64,000 nt of DNA. It comes from CAZDWZ01 sp964509425. Lineage in GTDB: Bacteria; Bdellovibrionota_C; UBA2361; SZUA-149; CAZDWZ01. This document shows, piece after piece, positions 42,201 through 49,992 of the stretch; position 1 is the stretch's first letter; each line of letters begins with the position of its first letter. A model generated the notes under the pieces. It did no database searches, had not been told where the DNA came from, and saw only the letters and a program-made list of their open reading frames with translations. Both the position numbers and the translations under genes were made by a program. Location of the stretch: positions 186,001 to 250,000 of the forward strand of contig CAZDWZ010000004.1 of assembly GCA_964509425.1 (NCBI GenBank). Direction: 5' to 3'.

Positions 42201-42956
42201 CTAGAGGAGGCGTACGGGAACACCTTGCTCGTGCATGTATTTTTTCGACGTGATTATGCTTTCTCCGACGTAATAAAAGAGCGTGGCCGCGGAGACTGCG
42301 TGCGCTCCATTCTTCACGGCGTCTACGAAATCTTGGAGCTTGCCGCAGCCGCCACAGGCGATAACGGGGAGGGTCGTGCTCTTGCTGACTTCACGGATGA
42401 GATCAAGGTCGTAACCCTCGGCGGTCCCATCGCGATCGATTGAATTAAGCAGCACCTCACCGGCGCCGAGCTCTTCGGCGAGCTTTGCCAGCTCCGCCGC
42501 CCCTTTTCCGCTCGACCGTTCACCCGCACCGACGTAGGCCATAAATTTACCGCCCTCGCGCTTGGCATCGATGGACGCTACGATCGCCTGGTTTCCATAC
42601 TTATTTGCAATATCCGTGATGAGGGCTGGGTTGTCGAGCAGCGCTGTATTGAGCGACACCTTGTCGGCACCAATCTCGAAGAGTCGATCAACATGCTCCA
42701 TCGTTTTAATCCCACCGCCGATGGTGAGCGGCATGAAGCAGACCTTAGCGATATCCTTGATGACGGCGAAATTCGGCTCCCTTCCTTCCCGCGTCGCCAT
42801 GATGTCGAGAAACATCAGCTCATCCGCGTTCCGTTCGTTAAACACCTTCGCATTCGTCGTGGGATCCCCGACGACTCGGAGCTCACTGAACTTAACGCTT
42901 TTTACAATACCCCAATTTTTGAACAGCAAAACCGGGATAATTCGAACCTTCAACAT
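42201..42956 (-). CDS. HisF-type amidotransferase partner (WbuZ-like), not histidine biosynthesis
   Basis: 251 residues, HisF-like TIM barrel: RIIPVLLFKNWGIVKSVKF, GDPTTNAKVF, ADELMFLDI, TIGGGI, ASIDAK and ACGGCG. True HisF has Asp11 in PCLDV; here position 11 is Leu (PVLLF), while Asp130 (ASIDAK) remains. This fits paralogues that pass ammonia from a HisH-like glutaminase to an N-acetyl-sugar amidotransferase rather than making imidazole glycerol phosphate. The hisH-like gene is 38 bp upstream on the same strand, and the amidotransferase gene is divergent beyond it. No other histidine genes are present. Confidence 0.9.
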   Translation of the reverse strand: MLKVRIIPVLLFKNWGIVKSVKFSELRVVGDPTTNAKVFNERNADELMFLDIMATREGREPNFAVIKDIAKVCFMPLTIGGGIKTMEHVDRLFEIGADKVSLNTALLDNPALITDIANKYGNQAIVASIDAKREGGKFMAYVGAGERSSGKGAAELAKLAEELGAGEVLLNSIDRDGTAEGYDLDLIREVSKSTTLPVIACGGCGKLQDFVDAVKNGAHAVSAATLFYYVGESIITSKKYMHEQGVPVRLL

Positions 42957-42994
42957 ACCAAGTGCTCCGAGAACGGGATCGTGGATCGAGAGAG

Positions 42995-43600
42995 CTAGCG
43001 GACCTCCAGAAAGTTCTTCAGCAGCGTCAGCCCTTTTTTCTGACTTTTCTCCGGATGAAATTGCGCGCCGTAAACCTTCTCCTTCTGAACCGCCGAGACG
43101 AACTCAACTTCGTAGTCCGTTTTCATCATTGGAATCGATTCATTCAAAATCACGTGATACGAGTGAACAAAATAGAAGTTCGAATGGTTTTCGATTTTCT
43201 CGAAAATGTCCGGTCGCTCTTCGCCGTAGACCTCATTCCAGCCTACATGAGGAACCGGCAAAGTCACCGAGAATCGTTTCAGCTCCCCATCGATGAATCC
43301 AAGTCCATCCACGCCGGGAGCTTCCTCGCTTCGATTGAAGAGGAGCTGCATGCCAAGACAGATCCCGAGCAGCGGCTTCCGAAGCACGGCCTCCCGAAGT
43401 ATCGGGATCAACCCCAATTCACGAAGCTCTTTCATGCCATTTCCAAAATGTCCGACACCCGGGAGGATGAGGTGGGTGGCCGCATCGATCTTTTCCGGAT
43501 CCGCTGTCAGCAGATAAGTCGCGCCGAGCTTATCCAGAGCTTTCTCGACGGAGCAGATGTTCCCCAGCTTGTAATCGATGATTGCAATGAACGTTTCCAT
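42995..43600 (-). CDS. HisH-type glutaminase subunit (WbuY-like)
   Basis: 201 residues of class I glutamine amidotransferase fold. The nucleophile Cys81 is in LLGICLGMQLLF, and His182/Glu184 are in GAQFHPEKSQ, so the triad is complete. It should release ammonia from glutamine for the HisF-like partner and the WbpG-type enzyme. The ATG at 43600 is chosen because the protein then begins METFIAIIDYKLGN, as in the family; an upstream ATG at 43630 adds ten unrelated residues. It shares a 178-bp divergent region with the amidotransferase gene. Confidence 0.92.
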   Translation of the reverse strand: METFIAIIDYKLGNICSVEKALDKLGATYLLTADPEKIDAATHLILPGVGHFGNGMKELRELGLIPILREAVLRKPLLGICLGMQLLFNRSEEAPGVDGLGFIDGELKRFSVTLPVPHVGWNEVYGEERPDIFEKIENHSNFYFVHSYHVILNESIPMMKTDYEVEFVSAVQKEKVYGAQFHPEKSQKKGLTLLKNFLEVR

Positions 43601-43778
43601 TCGCCCCTGAATTCGAGAAGGAATCGGCAATTGGCGCAGAAGTTTGCCAGTAATTCCTTTCTTTTGATGCCGAAACCCGTTTCGTGAGTTCGGATTTAGC
43701 GAAGATTTTCCATTTCCGTCTCTCCCGTAAGCGCTTAAAAGTCGGAAAGATTTTCACGTCGTCCGCATCAAAGGAAAC

Positions 43779-44894
43779 ATGAGATACTGTAAACGCTGCC
43801 TCTTTCCTGACACCAAGCCCGATATCTATTTCGACGAGCATGGAATCTGCGATGCCTGCAACTCCGCCGATCGAAAACACGGGATCGTAAACTCCATCGA
43901 CTGGCCTCAGCGCGCAAAGGATTTTGAAGCGCTGATCAACCAATACCGCACGAAGGATCCACTCAAATACGATTGCATGGTGCCGGTAAGCGGCGGCAAA
44001 GACAGCACCTATCAGACCTACTGCATGAAAGTGAAACACGGCATGAATCCTCTTGCCGTCACATTCGACCAATTCGATAGCTGCGAGCGAAGCCGCTACA
44101 ATCTCGAAATGCTGCGGAGCGTCGGTGTCGATCACGTACACTTCACGATGAACCCGAAGGTCGTAAAGTCCCTCGTGTTGAAGGGCTTCCGGGTGGTCGG
44201 CGATCCGTATTGGGTAAATCACGTAGGCATTTTTACCGTCCCTTTTCGCGTAGCCGTCGGCTACAGAGTCCCTCTTATCGTCTATGGTGAAAACTCTCAG
44301 CTCGAATACGGCGGTCCCGCAGCTGATCGGGATCGGAAAATCTTCGACAAGCGCTGGCGTCAAGAATTCGGCGGGATGCGTGGATTTCGTGAGGAAGACA
44401 TGGTCGATGACGAGATCCAACTTTCCGATCTGAAATCGCTCTTCTTTCCCACCGACCAGGAGCTCACGGAAGCTGGTGTCACCGGTCTGTTCTACGGATA
44501 TTACTTCAAGTGGGATCCGATCACGCACACTGAGTTCGTGCAGAAGCTCGGATGGAAGCCGCTTGATGAGGCCTGGCCCGGCTCTTGGAATCCCACCGAA
44601 AACGTTGACATGAGCTTCATCGGAATCCGCGAGCATATGAAGTGGGTCAAGTTCGGGTACGGACGAGCTACCGATCAGGTGAACATTTACATTCGCAACA
44701 ACAAACTCACCCGCGAAGAAGGGCTGAAGATTATCAAAGAAACCGATGGGAAGATGAACTTCGTTCCCGAGTTCTGCGAATACTGCGGAATTTCCGAGCG
44801 TGAGTTCTATAAAATTCGCGACAGTTTCGTGAATACCGATATCTTCGAACGAGTTGGTGAAACGGAATGGGCGCTTAAAGTCGCTCCTCATTAG
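43779..44894 (+). CDS. N-acetyl sugar amidotransferase (WbpG/PseA/WbuX family)
   Basis: 371 residues. An N-terminal zinc-finger-like motif CKRC (4-7) with CDAC (24-27) and the PP-loop VSGGKDSTYQ (about 69-78) identify this ATP-dependent family, which turns an N-acetyl group of a sugar into an acetamidino group using ammonia from HisH/HisF-like proteins. GENSQLEYGG and SDLKSLFFPTDQEL are further family motifs, and CEYCGIS near the end may bind metal. With the pse genes near it, the substrate is probably pseudaminic acid or its CMP form, or a related sugar; that is inference. It is the first gene of a plus-strand operon-like run up to 48423. Confidence 0.9.
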   Translation: MRYCKRCLFPDTKPDIYFDEHGICDACNSADRKHGIVNSIDWPQRAKDFEALINQYRTKDPLKYDCMVPVSGGKDSTYQTYCMKVKHGMNPLAVTFDQFDSCERSRYNLEMLRSVGVDHVHFTMNPKVVKSLVLKGFRVVGDPYWVNHVGIFTVPFRVAVGYRVPLIVYGENSQLEYGGPAADRDRKIFDKRWRQEFGGMRGFREEDMVDDEIQLSDLKSLFFPTDQELTEAGVTGLFYGYYFKWDPITHTEFVQKLGWKPLDEAWPGSWNPTENVDMSFIGIREHMKWVKFGYGRATDQVNIYIRNNKLTREEGLKIIKETDGKMNFVPEFCEYCGISEREFYKIRDSFVNTDIFERVGETEWALKVAPH

Positions 44895-44942
44895 TACAAG
44901 CTCGTGCATTTTCGTCGACCTTTGAATCGGGGCGAGATGTAG

Positions 44943-45674
44943 ATGGCGAACGGTTTAGAACAAAACAGCCTTCCTCTTCCCTTCCTTTGCATCATTCAGG
45001 CGCGAATGGGTTCGACGAGGCTTCCAGGAAAAGTGCTCCGCCCCCTCGCGGGTAAACCCGTTCTGGAGCACGTTGTTACGAGAGTTCGCGCGTGCCGACT
45101 TATCTCGACCGTGCTGGTTGCGACCTCTGATAAACCGGCCGACGATGCCATCCAGTCTTTTGCCGACCGTATCGGGGTGCGCTGCTTCCGCGGCAGCGAG
45201 AGCGATGTGCTTGACCGTTTCGCTCAAGCGGCAGAGTCCGTAGAATTGCCGCACATCATCCGAATTACCGCCGACTGTCCGCTTGTCGATCCGGAGCTCC
45301 TCGGTCACATGATTCAATGCTACGAGGGCACGGACTTCGATTACTACAGTAACTGCCATCCAGTTCGAACCTTTCCGAAAGGACTCGATATTGAAATCTT
45401 CCCGCGGCGGGCGTTGGAGATTGCAGCGCGCGAGGCCACGGAGCCGTACGACCGCGAGCATGTGACGCCCTACTTCTATAAGCATCCTACGAAATTCCGA
45501 TTGGGCGTTCTCGAGGCTGAGGTCGACCGCTCCGAAGAACGATGGACACTCGACACCGAAGATGACTATCGGTTTATATCCGGTCTCTACGATGCGTTGT
45601 ATCAAGAGGGCAGGATCTTTAGTTCCGCGGAGATCACCCAATACGTGAAGACTTCTTCCGGCGAAAACTCATGA
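44943..45674 (+). CDS. SpsF-family nucleotidyltransferase (likely CMP-nonulosonate synthetase, PseF role)
   Basis: 243 residues of the cytidylyltransferase type. CIIQARMGSTRLPGKVL is the nucleotide-binding signature of the SpsF group; CFRGSESDVLDRF and RITADCPLVDPEL follow. In pse loci this position is held by PseF, which activates pseudaminic acid with CTP. Here the gene is SpsF-like instead, and I infer the same activation step. It follows the amidotransferase by 48 bp and overlaps the flippase gene by 4 bp (ATGA). Confidence 0.82.
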   Translation: MANGLEQNSLPLPFLCIIQARMGSTRLPGKVLRPLAGKPVLEHVVTRVRACRLISTVLVATSDKPADDAIQSFADRIGVRCFRGSESDVLDRFAQAAESVELPHIIRITADCPLVDPELLGHMIQCYEGTDFDYYSNCHPVRTFPKGLDIEIFPRRALEIAAREATEPYDREHVTPYFYKHPTKFRLGVLEAEVDRSEERWTLDTEDDYRFISGLYDALYQEGRIFSSAEITQYVKTSSGENS

Positions 45675-46909
45675 ATTCGCTCACCCTGCTCGCGCTGATC
45701 CGGAAGGGGATATTTTATTGCTTTTCAATCGGAACTGAATCGCTCATCGCGGCTGCGCTCCTTCCGATTCTCACGCACCGACTCCCACCGGAAGAATACG
45801 GGATGTGGATCCTCTTCGTTTCGCTCTTCGCTTTTCTCCGCCCTGTCTTAAGTCTCATGCTGCAGGATGCGGTGCGCATGCAGTATTTCGATTTAAGTCC
45901 CGAAAGCCTCCGTGAACACCTTCGCGCCGCATTGTTTTTGCCGAGCCTGTCGCTCGCATTTTTTCTTTTGTTGGCGTTCCTTTTCCCAGGGGCGGTGGAA
46001 CGTTTGTTATCATTTCCGGGTGAATTCTTTTGGACGGTCTTAGTTACGGCATACTTGCATGGAGTTCTCATACTCCTGCTTGCTGTGATCCAATTTCGAG
46101 ATCGACACCGCTTCTTCCTCTTTCTGCAGGTGATACAGACGGTGCTCGCTATCTCGCTCACTTTGCTCTTTCTCAAAATCGAAAACCATTGGCAGGCACC
46201 GATCTACGCGAGAATTATCGCGATATTTGTCTGCGACGTCATCGGACTACTCTGGCTCGGGCGGACGCTCGGAAATCTTTTCCTCACGCGTCTTCCACGC
46301 GATAAGTTACGAGAGCTCATTCACGTTGGGTTGGGGCTTCTCCCGGTCGGGCTTGTCTCGGTCGTCGTTCCCCTTACCGATCGGCTCATCGTCACCCGCT
46401 ATTCCGGAGCCGGCGAGACGGGATACTTCGGAATCGGAGCGCTTTTCGGGATGGCTCTCCTGGTGCTCGCAACGGGACTCATCTATGCGTGGCAACCTGT
46501 CCTGTTCCGTGCGGTTCAATCGGGAAATGAAGCAGACCTTAATACGTGCCGCAGGTTCTCCGTTGCCTATTTCTGTTTCCTCCCTGTGGCCGGAGTCTGT
46601 GCCGCGTTTGCGGCGATGTTTCTCGCCCCCTATCTCGTCGGGTATGATGTGCAAACCGTGCGTCCATATATAGCCGCTTTAACGGTTGCGGTCTGCGCCG
46701 AGTGTTTCTACCTCCATAACCATACGATGCTGCTCGCGTATCGGCGCGTGAGGGAAATTTCATTTGCCGCCGTGTCGATAATGTTAGTGAATGCGCTCTT
46801 GTGCGTCCTTCTGGTACCACGTTACGGAGGGATGAGCGCCGCCTGGGCCACGGCATTCACCTATGTCTTGGCGACCGCTTTGACGGGAGTCTGCTTGAGA
46901 AGATCATGA
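45671..46909 (+). CDS. Wzx-like polysaccharide flippase (MOP family)
   Basis: 412 residues with about 12 membrane segments and few charges between them. The start GIFYCFSIGTESLIAAALLP and internal PLTDRLIVTRYSGAGETGYFG-type motif match the oligosaccharide flippase group of the MOP superfamily, as does LPPEEYGMWILFVS. It would move a lipid-linked glycan across the inner membrane. It overlaps the cytidylyltransferase gene by 4 bp and the PseG-PseH gene by 4 bp (ATGA junctions), so the three are translationally coupled. Confidence 0.85.
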   Translation: MNSLTLLALIRKGIFYCFSIGTESLIAAALLPILTHRLPPEEYGMWILFVSLFAFLRPVLSLMLQDAVRMQYFDLSPESLREHLRAALFLPSLSLAFFLLLAFLFPGAVERLLSFPGEFFWTVLVTAYLHGVLILLLAVIQFRDRHRFFLFLQVIQTVLAISLTLLFLKIENHWQAPIYARIIAIFVCDVIGLLWLGRTLGNLFLTRLPRDKLRELIHVGLGLLPVGLVSVVVPLTDRLIVTRYSGAGETGYFGIGALFGMALLVLATGLIYAWQPVLFRAVQSGNEADLNTCRRFSVAYFCFLPVAGVCAAFAAMFLAPYLVGYDVQTVRPYIAALTVAVCAECFYLHNHTMLLAYRRVREISFAAVSIMLVNALLCVLLVPRYGGMSAAWATAFTYVLATALTGVCLRRS

Positions 46910-48423
46910 AAACGTTTTCAATTCGAGCATTATTTCGCCTCGACGGCACCTCGGAAATCGGAATGGGTCACCTGAGCCGATGTCTCAATCTCGCTCGTTA
47001 TCTTCGCTACTTTGAGATTCGCTCGACGTTCGTCGTTTCGCAGAGCACTCTTCGCTATTTTCCCAGCACGTTGTCCGAGTTCGAGGTGGTCTGCGTTCCG
47101 GATGAGTCAAGCGAAACGGAAGATGCCGACTTTACCCTCCAACACGCCCGCGCCGTCGGGGCAAAGATCGTGGTCGTCGATAGCTACGGTCTCGGAATTG
47201 GTTGGCAATCAAAAGTGCGTGCCGAGGGATACTTTCTTGTTGCCATCGACGATCTTGAACGAGATCACAACGCTTCACTGCTCATCGATTACAATGTCCG
47301 GCTTGATTACGATTCAATCTACGAGAGTTCAAAGCCGCAGTGCGGCGAGCTTCTCCTTGGCCCCGCTTATGCAATCCTGAATGAAGAGTACTCACGCCTG
47401 AGAAAAGTCCTCCCCGCATGGGAGAATAGATCTCAAGCGGTGCACATTTGTTTCGGCGGCAGCGATCCGAAGAACATCACCGCAGTGGCTTTAGAGGCAT
47501 GTAAATCTCTCGCTCCGTTGCACACACATTTCGACATCGTGGTCGGCGAGGGGTATTCTTTTTTCGACTCTCTTCGAGCGAAGTACGCGTCTGAGCCTCA
47601 CTACTCTATTACGCAAAATCCGCCCGACCTCCCCGCGCGGATGGCGTCGGCCCGCCTCGCGATTGGGGCCGGCGGCACCATGCACTGGGAACGTTGCGTG
47701 CTTGGCCTCCCGACGATTGTGGTAAGCTCTGCCGGCAATCAAGAGCCGGCTTCGCTGGCTCTCGACTCCCTCCGGGTCGTAAGATATCTCGGACACGTCG
47801 AAAACATCCAAAGCGATTCGATCGCGAATGCTGTGATCGAGCTTCTGCAAGACGATATGCTGCTGTACGAAATGTCACTTCGTGCCATGGGGCTCGTCGA
47901 TGGCCGCGGGACGAAACGGGTGGCGTGTTCCATCCTCAGCTCCTTCCTCCGTCTCGAAGCGGCCGGACCGGAACATGCGGAACGCATCTTTGCGTGGAGG
48001 AATCATCCAGACAATCGGAAGACGTCATTGGATCAGGGTGAAATCAATTGGAACGACCATCTTCGCTGGTTTGAAGAAACTCTTCGGTCAAACAACCGAA
48101 AATTGTTTGTCGCTACTCTCGAGAATGAATCGATCGGTGTCCTTCGCCTCGACTTTGTCCCCGGTCAGGCGTGGGTCTCCATCTACCTCGTTCCTGAATT
48201 TCATCGGAGCCGATTGGGCTTGCCACTCCTCCTCAAAGTCCCAGAACTTCTCCACGATGCACCGGAAGCGATCGGCCAGCTACGGGCGCAAATTCGTCAC
48301 GGGAACCCTGCGTCCGAGTCAATATTCACTGATGCCGGATATGAGTGCTTTGACAAGGGAGCCGGGTCTGCTTTTTCAGAATGGCGGAAAGTCCTCACAC
48401 CGAAGCGCGGAGCGCGACGATAA
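46906..48423 (+). CDS. PseG-PseH fusion: nucleotide-sugar hydrolase plus N-acetyltransferase
   Basis: 505 residues. Residues 1-335 are a PseG-type UDP-2,4-diacetamido-2,4,6-trideoxy-altrose hydrolase: RLDGTSEIGMGHLSRCLNLA with the catalytic His22, FGGSDPKN, and IGAGGTMHWERCVLGLP. Residues about 345-500 are a GNAT acetyltransferase like PseH: ERIFAWRNHPDNRKTSLDQG, FVATLENESIGVLRLDF and HGNPASESIFTDAGYE. PseH acetylates the 4-amino group made by PseC; PseG then removes UDP. Fusing them covers two consecutive steps. The start overlaps the flippase stop by 4 bp. It ends with a basic tail. Confidence 0.9.
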   Translation: MKTFSIRALFRLDGTSEIGMGHLSRCLNLARYLRYFEIRSTFVVSQSTLRYFPSTLSEFEVVCVPDESSETEDADFTLQHARAVGAKIVVVDSYGLGIGWQSKVRAEGYFLVAIDDLERDHNASLLIDYNVRLDYDSIYESSKPQCGELLLGPAYAILNEEYSRLRKVLPAWENRSQAVHICFGGSDPKNITAVALEACKSLAPLHTHFDIVVGEGYSFFDSLRAKYASEPHYSITQNPPDLPARMASARLAIGAGGTMHWERCVLGLPTIVVSSAGNQEPASLALDSLRVVRYLGHVENIQSDSIANAVIELLQDDMLLYEMSLRAMGLVDGRGTKRVACSILSSFLRLEAAGPEHAERIFAWRNHPDNRKTSLDQGEINWNDHLRWFEETLRSNNRKLFVATLENESIGVLRLDFVPGQAWVSIYLVPEFHRSRLGLPLLLKVPELLHDAPEAIGQLRAQIRHGNPASESIFTDAGYECFDKGAGSAFSEWRKVLTPKRGARR

Positions 48424-48438
48424 CGCTCTCATCATTGG

Positions 48439-49992
48439 TCACTCCGAGCCAGTTCGCGCCAACTCTTCCGCCATCTCGCGCATCTTCGCGGCCTCAGAGG
48501 ATTTACCAAGTCGCTCGTAAACGAGAGCAAGATTCCGAAGAGGCAACGGATTTCGCGGTTCGCTGGCTTGCGCGGTTTCAAATGATGCGATTGCGCGTTC
48601 CGGGTCTCCGAGTTTCAGCAACAGCCCGCCTTCTTTGTTCCACTCGTTGGCGCTCTTCTCCGGCCGGAATTTCCAGCTCGAGGTGACTTCCACGCAAACA
48701 CCGAGAACGAGGAGAAGGATGAGCGGCAACCATCGATGTTCCTGGGCAAGACGAAAGAGAAAGACTGCGCCTCCTGCCGCAAGAACACAAAAACTTGGAA
48801 TTACCAGCATTCGAAAACGAGAGAGATAAAAAAACAACACGACAGTCAGGAGGGATCCGACGATGGGAACGAGGATTTGCAAAAAGGTTCGCCGCCACGG
48901 CGCCGCAAAGAGGCCGACGACGGCAAACGACAGCAAAAGATCAAATCGCGGAAGGAATCTCAGAATCCCTGAATAGGCAACTGCATAACTATAACTGCCA
49001 TAAGTGAGATATTCACTCTTCTGGAAAAACGCTGAAAGCCGAGCGCCAAACAAAGACCATTCTCTATTTAGGTCTGCCTGGATCTCCTTCATGCCCTGTC
49101 GGAAAAAATGCGATGAAACCTCATCGTCTCGCAGACTCCTTCCGGCTTGCCGCTCCGCGAGCGGCTTCATCGCGTCAAAGGTGCTTCCACGAGGATTTAA
49201 GGGAACTCCGTCGATTTCCGCAGGCATGACGTAGCCGGCTCGCGCCGAGGGATTATGACCAAGATAGAAGTTATGTCCTGCGGTAACCGTCAAGAGCACG
49301 AATTGCCGCGAGTTGAGATAGTTTGCCGCTGATACGGGAAGGATCGTCAAGACTGACCCGAGGGTGAATAAGAACATCGGCTTCACGGTCGCCGGCGTGA
49401 ACTTCTCGAGCAGAGTGAGAAGGAAAAGCGGTAATAACAATATCGCATTCGGCATCAGCGCGACCATCAGACCTGAGAGAAGCCCCGCGATGAACGGCCG
49501 CTGCCGCTCGCCGACGAGAAGCGCCAACGCCGCTGAAAGCAGCGCCAGGACGAACGGAATGTAGATGAGCTCCGCACTAAAGTAGACGGCCGGCCCATAC
49601 ACCGCATAGAGTAAACCCGCCGCGATTCCCGCCGCTCGGCCAAAGACGCGAGTCCCGATCGCTCCCACGAAGAAAACGGTGAGGAGATCGGCGGCGATTC
49701 CCAATAAACGAAGAACTAAAAAATTCTCGCCGAAGAGAAAATCGGGAACAGCATAGACATAGGGAAGCAGAGGGCTGCTTTCGATAAACGGCCGTTCACC
49801 AGGAAGGAGATCGCCCTTAGCAATCAGTCGTGCAGCTTCGAGAAAAGTCCGATGACCGCCGAGCGGCACGACATACAGCGGTGAAGCCATCATGCCGGAA
49901 TTGTGGACGATACGAATCACCGCCGCAAAAAGAACGACGAGCAGGATCCATTTCCCATTCACCCTCCTGTCCTGCTGATTCGGTTCGTTCAT
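48439..49992 (-). CDS. GT-C/GT39-like membrane glycosyltransferase with C-terminal TPR
   Basis: 517 residues, about ten membrane segments. The first loop GGHRTFLEAARLIAKGDLLP with ERPFIESSPLLPYVYA fits the GT39-like pattern. The C-terminal 60 residues after the last helix form one or two TPR-like helices (DPERAIASFETAQASEPRNP, LRNLALVYERLG). The start overlaps the stop of the upstream gene on the same strand by 4 bp (49989-49992). It converges on the PseG-PseH gene with a 15-bp gap. A sugar-transfer role in the periplasm is likely; the substrate is unknown. Confidence 0.75.
   Translation of the reverse strand: MNEPNQQDRRVNGKWILLVVLFAAVIRIVHNSGMMASPLYVVPLGGHRTFLEAARLIAKGDLLPGERPFIESSPLLPYVYAVPDFLFGENFLVLRLLGIAADLLTVFFVGAIGTRVFGRAAGIAAGLLYAVYGPAVYFSAELIYIPFVLALLSAALALLVGERQRPFIAGLLSGLMVALMPNAILLLPLFLLTLLEKFTPATVKPMFLFTLGSVLTILPVSAANYLNSRQFVLLTVTAGHNFYLGHNPSARAGYVMPAEIDGVPLNPRGSTFDAMKPLAERQAGRSLRDDEVSSHFFRQGMKEIQADLNREWSLFGARLSAFFQKSEYLTYGSYSYAVAYSGILRFLPRFDLLLSFAVVGLFAAPWRRTFLQILVPIVGSLLTVVLFFYLSRFRMLVIPSFCVLAAGGAVFLFRLAQEHRWLPLILLLVLGVCVEVTSSWKFRPEKSANEWNKEGGLLLKLGDPERAIASFETAQASEPRNPLPLRNLALVYERLGKSSEAAKMREMAEELARTGSE

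Noticed and set aside
42201..43600. Histidine biosynthesis genes hisF and hisH
   Set aside because: HisF lacks Asp11, no other his gene is present, and a sugar amidotransferase is adjacent; the sugar-modification role fits better.
43530..44909. 459-codon minus-strand frame
   Set aside because: Antisense to the well-supported N-acetyl sugar amidotransferase gene.
44955..45641. 228-codon minus-strand frame
   Set aside because: Antisense to the cytidylyltransferase gene; no recognisable domain.
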